A stretch of 51,391 nt of DNA from Microbacteriaceae bacterium X2B. Lineage in GTDB: Bacteria > Actinomycetota > Actinomycetes > Actinomycetales > Microbacteriaceae. The DNA lies in assembly GCA_005502445.1 (NCBI GenBank), contig SCPB01000014.1, positions 1 to 51,391 on the forward strand, read 5' to 3'. Under the pieces are notes generated by a model. That model was not told the origin of the DNA. It did no database searches and was given only the letters and a program-made list of their open reading frames with translations. Of the stretch, positions 16,823 to 25,569 are shown in pieces (positions within the stretch are counted from its first letter, which is position 1; every line of letters starts with the position of its first letter). Made by a program: the position numbers and the translations under genes.

Positions 16823-17368
16823 ATGAGCGAAGTCAGCCGCCGCGACGAACGGTACGACCTCGGCCTGCTCTTCACCGACGGTCTGCCCGAGCTCGACGAC
16901 CAGGCCGGCTATCGCGGCGCCGTCGCCGCCCGCGCCGCGGGCATCTCGTACCGCCAGCTCGACTACTGGGCGCGCACGCAGCTCGTCGAGCCGACGGTGC
17001 GCGGCGCATCCGGGTCGGGCACGCAGCGACTGTACGGGTTCCGCGACATCCTCGTTCTCAAGCTTGTCAAGCGACTGCTCGACACCGGAATCTCGCTGCA
17101 GCAGATCCGGACGGCCGTCAACCAGCTTCGCGAAGCAGGGGTCAGCGACCTCGCGCAGACGACCCTCATGAGCGACGGCGCGAGCGTGTATCTGTGCACC
17201 TCGGACGACGAGGTGATCGACCTCGTCAGCCGCGGCCAGGGCGTGTTCGGCATCGCGGTCGGCAAAGTCCTTCGCGAGGTCGAGACCTCGCTCGTCGAGC
17301 TCGACTCGACGGCGGGCGCCGACCCGGCCGACGAACTCGCCCAGCGTCGCGCCACCCGCGCGAGCTAG
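16823..17368 (+). CDS. MerR-family regulator (Rv1830-like)
   Basis: A 181-residue MerR-type protein. The helix-turn-helix spans about residues 28-98 (YRGAVAARAAGISYRQLDYW, then RLYGFRDILVLKLVKRLLDTGISLQQI), with a short C-terminal part rich in hydrophobic beta and helix segments (SVYLCTSDDEVIDLV, GVFGIAVGKV). It corresponds in place and size to Rv1830, the second MerR gene of the garA region. A nested dyad lies just before the gene, so autoregulation is likely. The ATG has AGGTAGAGG upstream. A GC hairpin follows the stop codon. Effector unknown. Confidence 0.85.
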   Translation: MSEVSRRDERYDLGLLFTDGLPELDDQAGYRGAVAARAAGISYRQLDYWARTQLVEPTVRGASGSGTQRLYGFRDILVLKLVKRLLDTGISLQQIRTAVNQLREAGVSDLAQTTLMSDGASVYLCTSDDEVIDLVSRGQGVFGIAVGKVLREVETSLVELDSTAGADPADELAQRRATRAS

Positions 17369-17375
17369 CCCCGCG

Positions 17376-17404
17376 CCCGCGCGCGATCGGCTCCGTCGCG
17401 CGGG
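17376..17404. terminator. Hairpin between convergent merR and parA genes
   Basis: Perfect 8-base arms CCCGCGCG / CGCGCGGG with a 13-base loop. It sits between two converging genes and could stop transcription from both sides. Confidence 0.5.
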
Positions 17405-17411
17405 AGGCCGC

Positions 17412-18215
17412 TCAGCGTTGCGCGTAGTCGCCGAGGCGAGCCGTCCGCATGACGCGCTCGAGCAGCTGGTCGAAGTTCCGAGCCATCTCCTGCGCGCTCT
17501 CGCCCGGCCAGATGTGCAGGGGTTTCGCCGCGCCCTGCGCCTGCTGCAGTGAGGTGCGCTCGGGCAGCTGCGGCGCGAGCACGAGGGGCCCGAACATGTC
17601 GCGGAGCTCCTTGATGCGGAACTGGTGCTCGAGGCTCTGCACCCGGGCGCGATTGACGATGATCCCGAGCGGCTGCAGCCTGGGCGACAGTCCGCGGCGG
17701 ATCTCCTCGATCGCCCGCAGGGCGCGATCGGCGGCCGCGACCGAGAACAGACCCGGCTCGGTCACGACCACGACGCGGTCGCTCGCCGCCCACGCGGTGC
17801 GCGTCAGGGCGTTGAGCGACGGGGCGCAGTCGATGAGCACGAGGTCGTAGTCGTTCTCGACGTGCGCGAGGGCCTCCTCGAGCTTCCAGATCTCACGGAT
17901 GCTCGGGTGCGGCCCGTCGAAATTGATCGCGCTCGGACTGCCGATGAGCACGTCGACGGTGCCCGACCGTCCCCGGGTCCAGCCCGAGGGGGCGATCGCC
18001 TGCCGCACGGTCTTCTCCTTCGGTGCGGCGAGGACGTCGGCCACGTTCAGCCGACCGGCGAGCTGGATGTCCATGCCGGTGGAGGCGTCGGACTGCGGGT
18101 CGAGGTCGACGACGAGCGTTCGCAACCCGCGGGAGAAAGCCGCGGATGCCAGCCCGAGCGTCACCGTGGTCTTCCCCACGCCTCCCTTGAGGGAGCTGAT
18201 GCTCAGTACGTGCAC
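17412..18215 (-). CDS. ParA-family ATPase
   Basis: A 267-residue deviant-Walker ATPase. The P-loop SSLKGGVGKTTVTLGLA stands at residues 7-23, followed by LVVDLDPQSDASTGMD and the Walker B strand LVLIDCAPSLNALT. It is the orphan ParA type without a ParB partner nearby; such proteins place chromosomes, plasmids or protein complexes. I use the GTG of VHVLSISS, preceded by GGTAGGG about nine bases away; a start 39 bases upstream is possible. It is divergent from pyruvate carboxylase; the two share a 120-base promoter region. Confidence 0.87.
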   Translation of the reverse strand: MHVLSISSLKGGVGKTTVTLGLASAAFSRGLRTLVVDLDPQSDASTGMDIQLAGRLNVADVLAAPKEKTVRQAIAPSGWTRGRSGTVDVLIGSPSAINFDGPHPSIREIWKLEEALAHVENDYDLVLIDCAPSLNALTRTAWAASDRVVVVTEPGLFSVAAADRALRAIEEIRRGLSPRLQPLGIIVNRARVQSLEHQFRIKELRDMFGPLVLAPQLPERTSLQQAQGAAKPLHIWPGESAQEMARNFDQLLERVMRTARLGDYAQR

Positions 18216-18236
18216 GAACAACGACCCTACCTTCAC

Positions 18237-18242
18237 TAGTCT
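18237..18242 (+). promoter_or_regulatory. Possible -10 box of pyruvate carboxylase gene
   Basis: TAGTCT about 94 bases before the ATG, giving a leader of roughly 85 bases. The leader shows no clear riboswitch structure. Confidence 0.4.
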
Positions 18243-18335
18243 GGAACCGCGCACCCACGCGCCGACGTCGGACCGCCACCACCGGCCAGTGCTCCCCTCC
18301 GCTGCCTGCCCGCAGTCTCACCTCGAGAGGAATCG

Positions 18336-21300
18336 ATGTTCCGCAAGATCCTGGTCGCCAACCGTGGTGAGATCGCGATCCGCGCCTTCCGCGCCGCCTA
18401 CGAGCTCGGGGCGAAGACGGTGGCCGTCTTCCCCCACGAGGACCGCAACTCGATGCACCGGCTCAAGGCCGACGAGGCGTATCAGATCGGCGAACCGGGT
18501 CACCCGGTGCGCGCCTACCTCGACGTGAGCGAGATCATCCGCGTCGCGAAGCTCTCGGGCGCAGACGCGATCTACCCCGGCTACGGGTTCCTGAGCGAGA
18601 ACCCCGACCTCGCCCAGGCCGCTGCCGACGCCGGCATCGTCTTCATCGGCCCGCCGCGCAGCGTTCTGGAGATGGCCGGCAACAAGGTCACGGCGAAGGA
18701 GAAGGCGATCGAGGCGGGCGTTCCCGTGCTGAGGTCGAGCCCCGCGACGACCGACATCGAGGTGCTCGTCGCCGCCGCTGACGAGATCGGATTCCCCGTC
18801 TTCGCGAAGGCCGTCGCGGGCGGCGGCGGGCGGGGGATGCGCCGGGTCGAGAAGCGGGACGACCTGCGGGCCGCCCTCGAGGCCGCCATGCGCGAGGCCG
18901 ACAGTGCGTTCGGCGACGCGACGATGTTCGTCGAGCAGGCCGTCGTGCGACCGCGCCACATCGAAGTGCAGATCCTCGCCGACGCGGACGGCGAGACCGT
19001 GCACCTGTTCGAGCGCGACTGCTCCGTGCAGCGCCGCCACCAGAAGGTCGTCGAGATCGCCCCGGCGCCGAACCTCGATGAGGATGTCCGCCAGGCGATG
19101 TACCGCGACGCGGTCGCCTTCGCGCGGTCGATCGGCTACGTCAACGCCGGCACGGTCGAGTTCCTGCTCGACACCGCGGGGGAGCGCGCCGGTCAGCACG
19201 TCTTCATCGAGATGAACCCGCGCATCCAGGTCGAGCACACGGTGACCGAGGAGGTCACCGACGTCGACCTCGTGCAGTCGCAGATGCGGATCGCCGCCGG
19301 GCAGTCGCTCGCCGATCTCGGCCTGCGGCAGGAGCAGATCCACCTTCGCGGCGCGGCTCTGCAGTGCCGCATCACGACGGAGGACCCAGCGAGCGGCTTC
19401 CGCCCCGACACCGGCAAGATCACGACCTACCGCTCGCCGGGCGGCGCCGGTGTGCGCCTCGACGGCGGTACGGTCGCCTCGGGCGCCCAGATCTCGCCGC
19501 ACTTCGACTCGATGCTCGCGAAGATGACGTGCCGCGGTCGCGACTTCGGCGCCGCCGTCGCCCGCGCCCGTCGTGGTCTGGCCGAGTTCCGCATCCGCGG
19601 CGTGACCACGAACATCCCCTTCCTGCAGGCCGTGCTCGACGACCCGCAGTTCCAGGCCGGCGACCTCAGCACCTCCTTCATCGACGAGCGCCCGCAGCTG
19701 GTGCGGGCGAACATCTCGAAAGACCGCGGCACCAAGGTGCTCAACTGGCTCGCCGATGTCACCGTCAATCACCCGAACGGGTCGGGAGAGGGTGTGATCG
19801 ACCCGGCGGCGAAGCTGCCGACGATCGACCTCGAGGCGGCCGCGGCCGCCGGATCCCGGGATCGCCTGCTCGAGCTCGGCCCCGTCGGGTTCGCTCGCGC
19901 TCTGCGCGAGCAGACCGCGCTCGCCGTGACCGAGACGACCTTCCGCGACGCGCACCAGTCGCTCCTGGCGACCCGCGTGCGCACGAAGGACCTGGTCGAG
20001 GTCATGCCGCACGTGGCCCGCATGACGCCGCAGCTGCTGAGCGTCGAGGCCTGGGGCGGAGCGACCTACGACGTCGCCCTGCGATTCCTGGGCGAAGACC
20101 CGTGGCAGCGGCTCGCGGCGATGCGCGAGGCTCTGCCGAACATCGCCATCCAGATGCTGCTGCGCGGCCGCAACACCGTCGGCTACACGCCGTATCCGAC
20201 CGAGGTGACCGACGCCTTCGTGCGCGAGGCGGCCGCGACGGGCATCGACGTCTTCCGCATCTTCGACGCCCTCAACGACGTCAGCCAGATGCGCCCGGCG
20301 ATCGACGCGGTGCTCGGCACGCAGTCGACGATCGCCGAGGTGGCGCTGTGCTACTCGGGCGACCTGCTCGACCCCGCCGAAGACCTGTACACGCTCGACT
20401 ACTACCTGCGGCTCGCCGAGCAGATCGTCGACGCGGGCGCGCACATCATCGCGATCAAGGACATGGCCGGGCTCCTGCGCGCCGGCGCCGCCGAAGTGCT
20501 CGTCGCTGCCCTGCGCGATCGCTTCGACCTGCCCGTGCACGTGCACACCCACGACACCGCGGGCGGGCAGCTCGCGACCCTGCTCGCCGCCGCGCGCGCC
20601 GGGGCGGATGCCGTGGACGTCGCGAGTGCGCCGATGGCCGGCACGACGTCGCAGCCCTCGCTCTCGGCTCTCGTCGCGGCGCTCGCCCACACCGAGCGCG
20701 ACACGGGCCTGAGCCTGCAGGCCGTGAGCGACCTCGAGCCCTACTGGGAGGCCGTGCGCCGCGTCTACGCGCCCTTCGAGTCGGGTCTCGCGGGCCCGAC
20801 CGGGCGTGTGTACAAGCACGAGATCCCGGGCGGTCAGCTGTCGAACCTGCGCCAGCAGGCCATCGCCCTCGGGCTCGGCGATCGCTTCGAGGTCATCGAG
20901 GACTGGTACGCCGAGGCCAACCGCATTCTCGGCCGCCCGACGAAGGTGACGCCCTCCTCGAAGGTCGTCGGCGACCTCGCACTGCAGATGGCCGCCGCGG
21001 GGGCCGACCCCGCCGACTTCGAGGCGCATCCCGAGAGGTACGACATCCCCGATTCGGTGATCGGGTTCATGGCGGGCGAGCTCGGCGACCTGCCCGGCGG
21101 CTGGCCCGAGCCCTTCCGCACCAAGGTTCTGGCGGGCCGCGACGTCAAGATCGGCACGACGCCGCTGACCGACGAGCAGAAGACGAAGCTCGACGGCACG
21201 ACAGACGAGCGTCGGCTCACGCTCAACCAGCTGCTCTTCCCGCAGCCCACCCAACAGTTCCTGCAGGTGCGCGAGCAGTACGGCGACCTCTCCGTGCTGC

Positions 21301-21734
21301 GAACCCCCGATTACCTCTACGGCCTCAAGCCCGGGGTCGAGCACGTCGTCGAGATCGAGCAGGGGGTCAGTCTGTTCGTGAGCCTCGAGGCCATCGGCGA
21401 GCCCGACGAGAAGGGCATGCGCAGCGTCATGGCCACGCTCAACGGGCAGATGCGCCCGGTGACCGTTCGCGACCGCTCGATCGCCGTCGACACCGTGCAG
21501 GCGGAGAAGGCCGATCCCGCCCAGCCCGGTCAGATCGCCGCTCCGTTCATGGGGGTCGTCACCCTCAAGGTCGGCGAGGGCGAGACGATCGACGCCGGCG
21601 CGACGATCGCGACGATCGAGGCGATGAAGATGGAGGCGGCGATCACGAGCCCCGTCGCCGGAACCGTTCGGCGAATCGCGATCCCGGCGACCCAGCAGGT
21701 GGAAGCGGGCGACCTGCTGGTCGTCATCGACTGA
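18336..21734 (+). CDS. pyc: Pyruvate carboxylase
   Basis: A full-length single-chain enzyme of 1132 residues. Biotin carboxylase fills about 1-450 (KILVANRGEIAIRAFRA, the glycine loop GGGGRGMRRV, ERDCSVQRRHQKV, FIEMNPRIQVEHTVTEE). The carboxyltransferase barrel covers about 525-800 (ETTFRDAHQSLLATRVRT and its metal site). The C-terminal carrier domain ends with the biotin lysine in IEAMKMEAAI about 43 residues before the end. It makes oxaloacetate from pyruvate, bicarbonate and ATP, the main anaplerotic step for the TCA cycle. GAGAGGAAT precedes the ATG. It is followed by a separately promoted ParA-like gene. Confidence 0.97.
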   Translation: MFRKILVANRGEIAIRAFRAAYELGAKTVAVFPHEDRNSMHRLKADEAYQIGEPGHPVRAYLDVSEIIRVAKLSGADAIYPGYGFLSENPDLAQAAADAGIVFIGPPRSVLEMAGNKVTAKEKAIEAGVPVLRSSPATTDIEVLVAAADEIGFPVFAKAVAGGGGRGMRRVEKRDDLRAALEAAMREADSAFGDATMFVEQAVVRPRHIEVQILADADGETVHLFERDCSVQRRHQKVVEIAPAPNLDEDVRQAMYRDAVAFARSIGYVNAGTVEFLLDTAGERAGQHVFIEMNPRIQVEHTVTEEVTDVDLVQSQMRIAAGQSLADLGLRQEQIHLRGAALQCRITTEDPASGFRPDTGKITTYRSPGGAGVRLDGGTVASGAQISPHFDSMLAKMTCRGRDFGAAVARARRGLAEFRIRGVTTNIPFLQAVLDDPQFQAGDLSTSFIDERPQLVRANISKDRGTKVLNWLADVTVNHPNGSGEGVIDPAAKLPTIDLEAAAAAGSRDRLLELGPVGFARALREQTALAVTETTFRDAHQSLLATRVRTKDLVEVMPHVARMTPQLLSVEAWGGATYDVALRFLGEDPWQRLAAMREALPNIAIQMLLRGRNTVGYTPYPTEVTDAFVREAAATGIDVFRIFDALNDVSQMRPAIDAVLGTQSTIAEVALCYSGDLLDPAEDLYTLDYYLRLAEQIVDAGAHIIAIKDMAGLLRAGAAEVLVAALRDRFDLPVHVHTHDTAGGQLATLLAAARAGADAVDVASAPMAGTTSQPSLSALVAALAHTERDTGLSLQAVSDLEPYWEAVRRVYAPFESGLAGPTGRVYKHEIPGGQLSNLRQQAIALGLGDRFEVIEDWYAEANRILGRPTKVTPSSKVVGDLALQMAAAGADPADFEAHPERYDIPDSVIGFMAGELGDLPGGWPEPFRTKVLAGRDVKIGTTPLTDEQKTKLDGTTDERRLTLNQLLFPQPTQQFLQVREQYGDLSVLRTPDYLYGLKPGVEHVVEIEQGVSLFVSLEAIGEPDEKGMRSVMATLNGQMRPVTVRDRSIAVDTVQAEKADPAQPGQIAAPFMGVVTLKVGEGETIDAGATIATIEAMKMEAAITSPVAGTVRRIAIPATQQVEAGDLLVVID

Positions 21735-21776
21735 GCCCGATTCAACCTTCGCCCGGCGACCCGCGCATTCGAGCGC

Positions 21777-21782
21777 TAAACT
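21777..21782 (+). promoter_or_regulatory. Possible -10 box of MinD/ParA-like gene
   Basis: TAAACT about 31 bases before the ATG at 21814; a good ribosome site (AGGAAGGGG) lies between. Confidence 0.4.
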
Positions 21783-21813
21783 GGGCCGTCCATCGAACAG
21801 GAAGGGGTCGCGA

Positions 21814-23124
21814 ATGGTCGCGAACCGCGCACAGGGCGACGAATCCGGCGTCCTCGACGAGCGCGAGCGCACCATCGACGACGGCCTCGAGCCTTCGGGC
21901 CACGACGACCTCGCGGTCGCGATCCCCGCGAGCCTCACCATCGAGGTCTCACTGCCGGCACCCGTTCATGAGCCTCCGGACGACGAGTCGGTCGTCGCGC
22001 TCATCGACACGGGCGTCGATCCCGCGGTCGCCGGGGTGATCGAGAGCGGGACATCGACGATCTCGCTCGCCGACCTGTCGCTCGCGGCGGTCACGACGCC
22101 CGCGAGCCCCGCCGACACCGGTTCGGTCGCAGTCTCCGACTATTCGCGACGCGACCGCATCGCCGGCGTCGACATGGGCCCCGAGTCCGCGGCGATGCTG
22201 ACGGCCGATCGACTCATCGATCCGCGGCGCGGGCCGCGATCGGCTCCCGAAGGCGCGTGGCAGCGATTCGTCTACCGTGCGACCTTCGCACGCGTCGACC
22301 TCGGCGACTCCGCCCGCGTAAGAGCGCGCAAGGCGCTCGATGCGCGGATCGACGCCGTGCTCGAGGGCGGGGCGCGATTCGTCCCGGTGCTGACGCGAAA
22401 GGGAGGGGTCGGCAAGACGACGATCACGACCCTGCTGGGGATGGCGCTGGCATCGGTCCGCGAGGATCGCATCATCGCGATCGACGCCAACCCCGATCGC
22501 GGCACGCTCTCCGAGCGCGTGACGAAGCAGACGCGCGCGACCGTGCGCGACGTCGTCAACCGGGCCGCGAGCATCCAGGGCTTCACCGACTTCACGAAGC
22601 TCGTCTCGCGCGACGCGACCCGCCTCGACATCCTCGCCTCCGACACCGACCCGATGCTCTCCGAGGCCTTCGACGAGAACGACTACAACGTCGTCGCCGA
22701 TCTCGCCGCGCGCTTCTACTCGATCGTGCTCACCGACTGCGGCACGGGCATCGTGCACTCGGTCATGCGCGCGACGCTGCGACGGGCCGACTCGATCGTG
22801 ATCGTGTCCGGCGGCAGCGTCGACGAGGCCCGGCTCGCCTCCGAGACGCTGACCTGGCTCGAGGCGAACGGCTACGGCCAGCTCGTCCGAAACGCCGTCG
22901 TGGCGATCAACACCGCGACCCAGGGCACCAATCTCGTCAAGCTCGAGGAGATCGAGGCCCACTTCGCCTCTCGGGTGCGAAAGATCGTGCGCATCCCCTA
23001 CGACGAGCAGCTCGCCGCCGGCTCGGTCATCCACTGGAACGACCTCGCCCCGCTGACGCGCCAGTCGGCGCGCGAGCTCGCCGGGCTCGTCATCGATGGC
23101 ATGCCCGAGCGCCGGGATTCCTGA
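21814..23124 (+). CDS. MinD/ParA-like ATPase with long N-terminal extension
   Basis: A 436-residue protein. Residues 1-140 are acidic, low in aromatic residues and probably disordered. The ATPase domain starts near 165 and has the deviant Walker A LTRKGGVGKTTITTLLG (about 193-209), the IIAIDANPDRGTLSERV switch and SIVLTDCGTGIVHSVM. This is the MinD/ParA type that I associate with type VII secretion proteins such as EspI, but no secretion genes are nearby. It may regulate a membrane complex. Eight bases separate it from the deformylase gene, so both are probably one transcript. Confidence 0.82.
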   Translation: MVANRAQGDESGVLDERERTIDDGLEPSGHDDLAVAIPASLTIEVSLPAPVHEPPDDESVVALIDTGVDPAVAGVIESGTSTISLADLSLAAVTTPASPADTGSVAVSDYSRRDRIAGVDMGPESAAMLTADRLIDPRRGPRSAPEGAWQRFVYRATFARVDLGDSARVRARKALDARIDAVLEGGARFVPVLTRKGGVGKTTITTLLGMALASVREDRIIAIDANPDRGTLSERVTKQTRATVRDVVNRAASIQGFTDFTKLVSRDATRLDILASDTDPMLSEAFDENDYNVVADLAARFYSIVLTDCGTGIVHSVMRATLRRADSIVIVSGGSVDEARLASETLTWLEANGYGQLVRNAVVAINTATQGTNLVKLEEIEAHFASRVRKIVRIPYDEQLAAGSVIHWNDLAPLTRQSARELAGLVIDGMPERRDS

Positions 23125-23132
23125 CCGCCGCG

Positions 23133-23630
23133 ATGACCGTCCGCCCCATCCGGCTCTTCGGCGACCCCGTCCTGCGGTCGCGCACCGACGATGTCGTGAG
23201 ATTCGACGATGCGCTGCGCCGGCTCGTCGACGACCTGCTCGACACCGTGAGGGTTCCGGGTCGCGCCGGGGTGGCGGCCAACCAGATCGGTGTCGGCCTG
23301 CGCGCCTTCAGCTACAACATCGACGACGAGATCGGCTACGTCATCAACCCCCGGCTCGTCGAGGTGCGCGGCGAGCCCGAGCCCGTCGACGAGGGGTGCC
23401 TGTCGATCCCCGGCTTCGGCTTCGCCCGCCGCCGACACCCCTGGGCCCGCGTCACCGGCGTCGATCTCGACGGCTCCCCGGTCGAGATCGCGGGGGAGGG
23501 TGTGCTGGCCCAGGCCCTGCAGCACGAGACCGATCATCTGGACGGCAAGCTGTACGTCGAAGGTCTCGAGCCGGAGGTCAAGCGCGAGGCGATGCGCGCC
23601 ATCCGTCACGCGGGGTGGTTCGTCCGCTGA
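23133..23630 (+). CDS. def: Peptide deformylase
   Basis: A 165-residue deformylase. The three active-site motifs are RAGVAANQIG (motif I), EGCLSIPG (motif II, metal cysteine) and QHETDHLDG (motif III, two metal histidines and the catalytic glutamate). It removes the formyl group from the N-terminal methionine of new proteins. The start is the ATG eight bases after the preceding stop; upstream open sequence belongs to the neighbour in another frame. It ends 11 bases from the convergent acyl-CoA synthetase gene. Methionyl-tRNA formyltransferase is not adjacent. Confidence 0.93.
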   Translation: MTVRPIRLFGDPVLRSRTDDVVRFDDALRRLVDDLLDTVRVPGRAGVAANQIGVGLRAFSYNIDDEIGYVINPRLVEVRGEPEPVDEGCLSIPGFGFARRRHPWARVTGVDLDGSPVEIAGEGVLAQALQHETDHLDGKLYVEGLEPEVKREAMRAIRHAGWFVR

Positions 23631-23641
23631 TCTGATGCCCC

Positions 23642-25468
23642 CTACTGCTGGAGCGAGATGCCCTGCGTCGACGGTGCGCTGGCGTACATCGCCTCGATCG
23701 CTCCGGAGAAGTCGTCCACGATGACGCCGCGCTTGATGCTCATCTTGGGCGTCAGGTGCCCGCTCGCCTCGGTGAACTCGACGGGCAGGATCGTGAACTT
23801 GCGGATCGACTCGGCGCGCGACACGCGGCTGTTCGCCGCATCGATCGATCGCTGGACCTCGGCGAGCACCTTCGGGTGCGCCACGGCGTCGGCGAGGGGC
23901 ATCGTGGCGTCCTCGCCGTTGTTGTTGAGCCAGACGGGCAGCATCTCGGGGTCGAGCGTCACGAGCGCCGCGATGAAGGGCTTCTGATCGCCGACGACCA
24001 CGACCTGGCCGACGATGGGGTTCGACCGGATGGGATCCTCGAGCGCGGCGGGGGCGACGTTCTTGCCGCCTGCCGTGACCAGGATCTCCTTCTTCCGGCC
24101 GGTGATCGTGAGGTAGCCGTCGTCGTCGAGCGCGCCGATGTCGCCGGTGCGGAACCACTCGCCGTCCATGACCTCGGCGGTCGCCTCCGGCTTCTTCCAG
24201 TAGCCGCCGAAGACGTTGACGCCCTTGACGAGGATCTCGCCGTCGTCGTCGATGCGCACGCCGACGCCGGGGAGGGCTGGACCGGTCGTGCCGATCTTGA
24301 ACTTGTTCACCAGGTTGACGGTCGCCGGGGCGGTCGTCTCGGTGAGGCCGTAGCCTTCGAGAATCCTGATGCCGAGGCTGCGGAAGAAGTGGCCGAGGCG
24401 CGGGCCGAGGGGCGCCGAGCCCGAGACGGCGTACTGCACGCGCCCGCCCATGGCGGCCTTGAGCTTCGAGTACACGAGCCGGTCGAAGATCGCGAACTGG
24501 AGCGAGAGCCCGAACGGCACGTGGCCGGCATCGAGCGCTTGGGAATGCGCGACGGCGACATCGGCCGCTTTCCGGAAGATCTTGCCCTTGCCGCCGGCTT
24601 CGGCCTTCTGCTCGGCGGAGTTGTAGACCTTCTCGAACACGCGCGGCACGGCGAGCAGGAAGGAGGGCTTGAACGAGCCGAGCGCCGCGAGGAGCTGCTT
24701 GGTGTCGGCCTGGTGGCCGACCTTCGCGCCGGAGTGCACGGCGAGGATGGAGATGAACCGCGCGAAGATGTGCGCCGTCGTGATGAACAGCAGCGTCGAC
24801 GAGCCGGGCGCGACGACCTCCTTCATCGCCACCGCGGCGTTGCGGCAGGTCTCGACGAAGTTGGAGTGGGAGAGGATGCACCCCTTCGGGGTTCCCGTCG
24901 ACCCCGAGGTGTAGATGAGCGTGGCCAGGTCGGCGCCCTTGGCCAGGCGGCGGCGCTTCTCGAGCTGCTCGTCGGTGATCGCCCCCGGGTCGGCGGCGAG
25001 CTTGTCGAGGTCGCCGAGATGCATCTGCCACACGCGCGTGACGTGCGGCAGGTCGCCCGCGACCTCGTCGTATCGGGCGAAGTGGTCGGCGGTCTCGACG
25101 ATAAGGGCGCGCGCGCCGGAGTCGTCCAGGATGTACTGGATCTGGCTCGGCGAGCTCGTCTCGTAGATCGGGACGAGCACGGCGCCGGCGAACCACGCGG
25201 CGAAGTCGACGAGCGTCCACTCGTAGCGGGTCTTGCACATGAACCCGATCTTGTCGCCGGGTTCGACCCCCGCGGCCATGAAGCCCTTGGCGAGGGCGAC
25301 CACCTGACGGTGGAACTCCCCGGCGGTGACGTCGCTCCAGCCGCCGTCGGCGGTCGGGAGCGAGAAGAGCGCGGCGTCGGGGTCGACCCTCACCCGGTCG
25401 ACGAGCAGATCGGTCGTGTTCGCATCGGGGTCGGGCGTGACGACGGCCGGGACGACGAATTCTTGCAC
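23642..25468 (-). CDS. Long-chain fatty acid-CoA ligase (FadD15-like)
   Basis: A 608-residue member of the AMP-forming adenylate family. Motifs in order: YTSGSTGTPKG (phosphate loop, about 190-200), the hydrophobic tunnel segment, GYGLTETTA (A5), the D of RTGDIGALDDDGYL, GRKKEILVTAGGKNVAP (A8 hinge) and SIKRG with the catalytic lysine near residue 583. It activates long-chain fatty acids as acyl-CoA through acyl-AMP. Starts at GTG with AAGGAG seven bases upstream. Near relatives plsC and aroG follow on the other strand, as fadD15, plsC and aroG do in mycobacteria. Confidence 0.92.
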   Translation of the reverse strand: MQEFVVPAVVTPDPDANTTDLLVDRVRVDPDAALFSLPTADGGWSDVTAGEFHRQVVALAKGFMAAGVEPGDKIGFMCKTRYEWTLVDFAAWFAGAVLVPIYETSSPSQIQYILDDSGARALIVETADHFARYDEVAGDLPHVTRVWQMHLGDLDKLAADPGAITDEQLEKRRRLAKGADLATLIYTSGSTGTPKGCILSHSNFVETCRNAAVAMKEVVAPGSSTLLFITTAHIFARFISILAVHSGAKVGHQADTKQLLAALGSFKPSFLLAVPRVFEKVYNSAEQKAEAGGKGKIFRKAADVAVAHSQALDAGHVPFGLSLQFAIFDRLVYSKLKAAMGGRVQYAVSGSAPLGPRLGHFFRSLGIRILEGYGLTETTAPATVNLVNKFKIGTTGPALPGVGVRIDDDGEILVKGVNVFGGYWKKPEATAEVMDGEWFRTGDIGALDDDGYLTITGRKKEILVTAGGKNVAPAALEDPIRSNPIVGQVVVVGDQKPFIAALVTLDPEMLPVWLNNNGEDATMPLADAVAHPKVLAEVQRSIDAANSRVSRAESIRKFTILPVEFTEASGHLTPKMSIKRGVIVDDFSGAIEAMYASAPSTQGISLQQ

Positions 25469-25510
25469 GGCAACTCCTTTGGCACCGTCGGAGGACAGGT
25501 TGTTCTCTCT

Positions 25511-25516
25511 ACTCTA
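25511..25516 (-). promoter_or_regulatory. -10 box of acyl-CoA ligase gene
   Basis: TAGAGT on the minus strand about 42 bases before the GTG start. It is back to back with the promoter of the sugar kinase gene. Confidence 0.4.
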
Positions 25517-25555
25517 GCCGTGCCGTGCGCGCGCGCGGCGGCTGATCCGCCTCAC

Positions 25556-25561
25556 TAGACT
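25556..25561 (+). promoter_or_regulatory. -10 box of leaderless sugar kinase gene
   Basis: TAGACT eight bases before the GTG start. No ribosome site exists between them. Confidence 0.5.
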
Positions 25562-25569
25562 CACTGCTC

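Noticed and set aside
18318-21941. A 1207-codon open frame antisense to pyruvate carboxylase
   Set aside because: It mirrors the sense gene, has Arg/Asp/His-rich low-complexity composition and no family motif; long antisense frames are a by-product of extreme GC at third positions.
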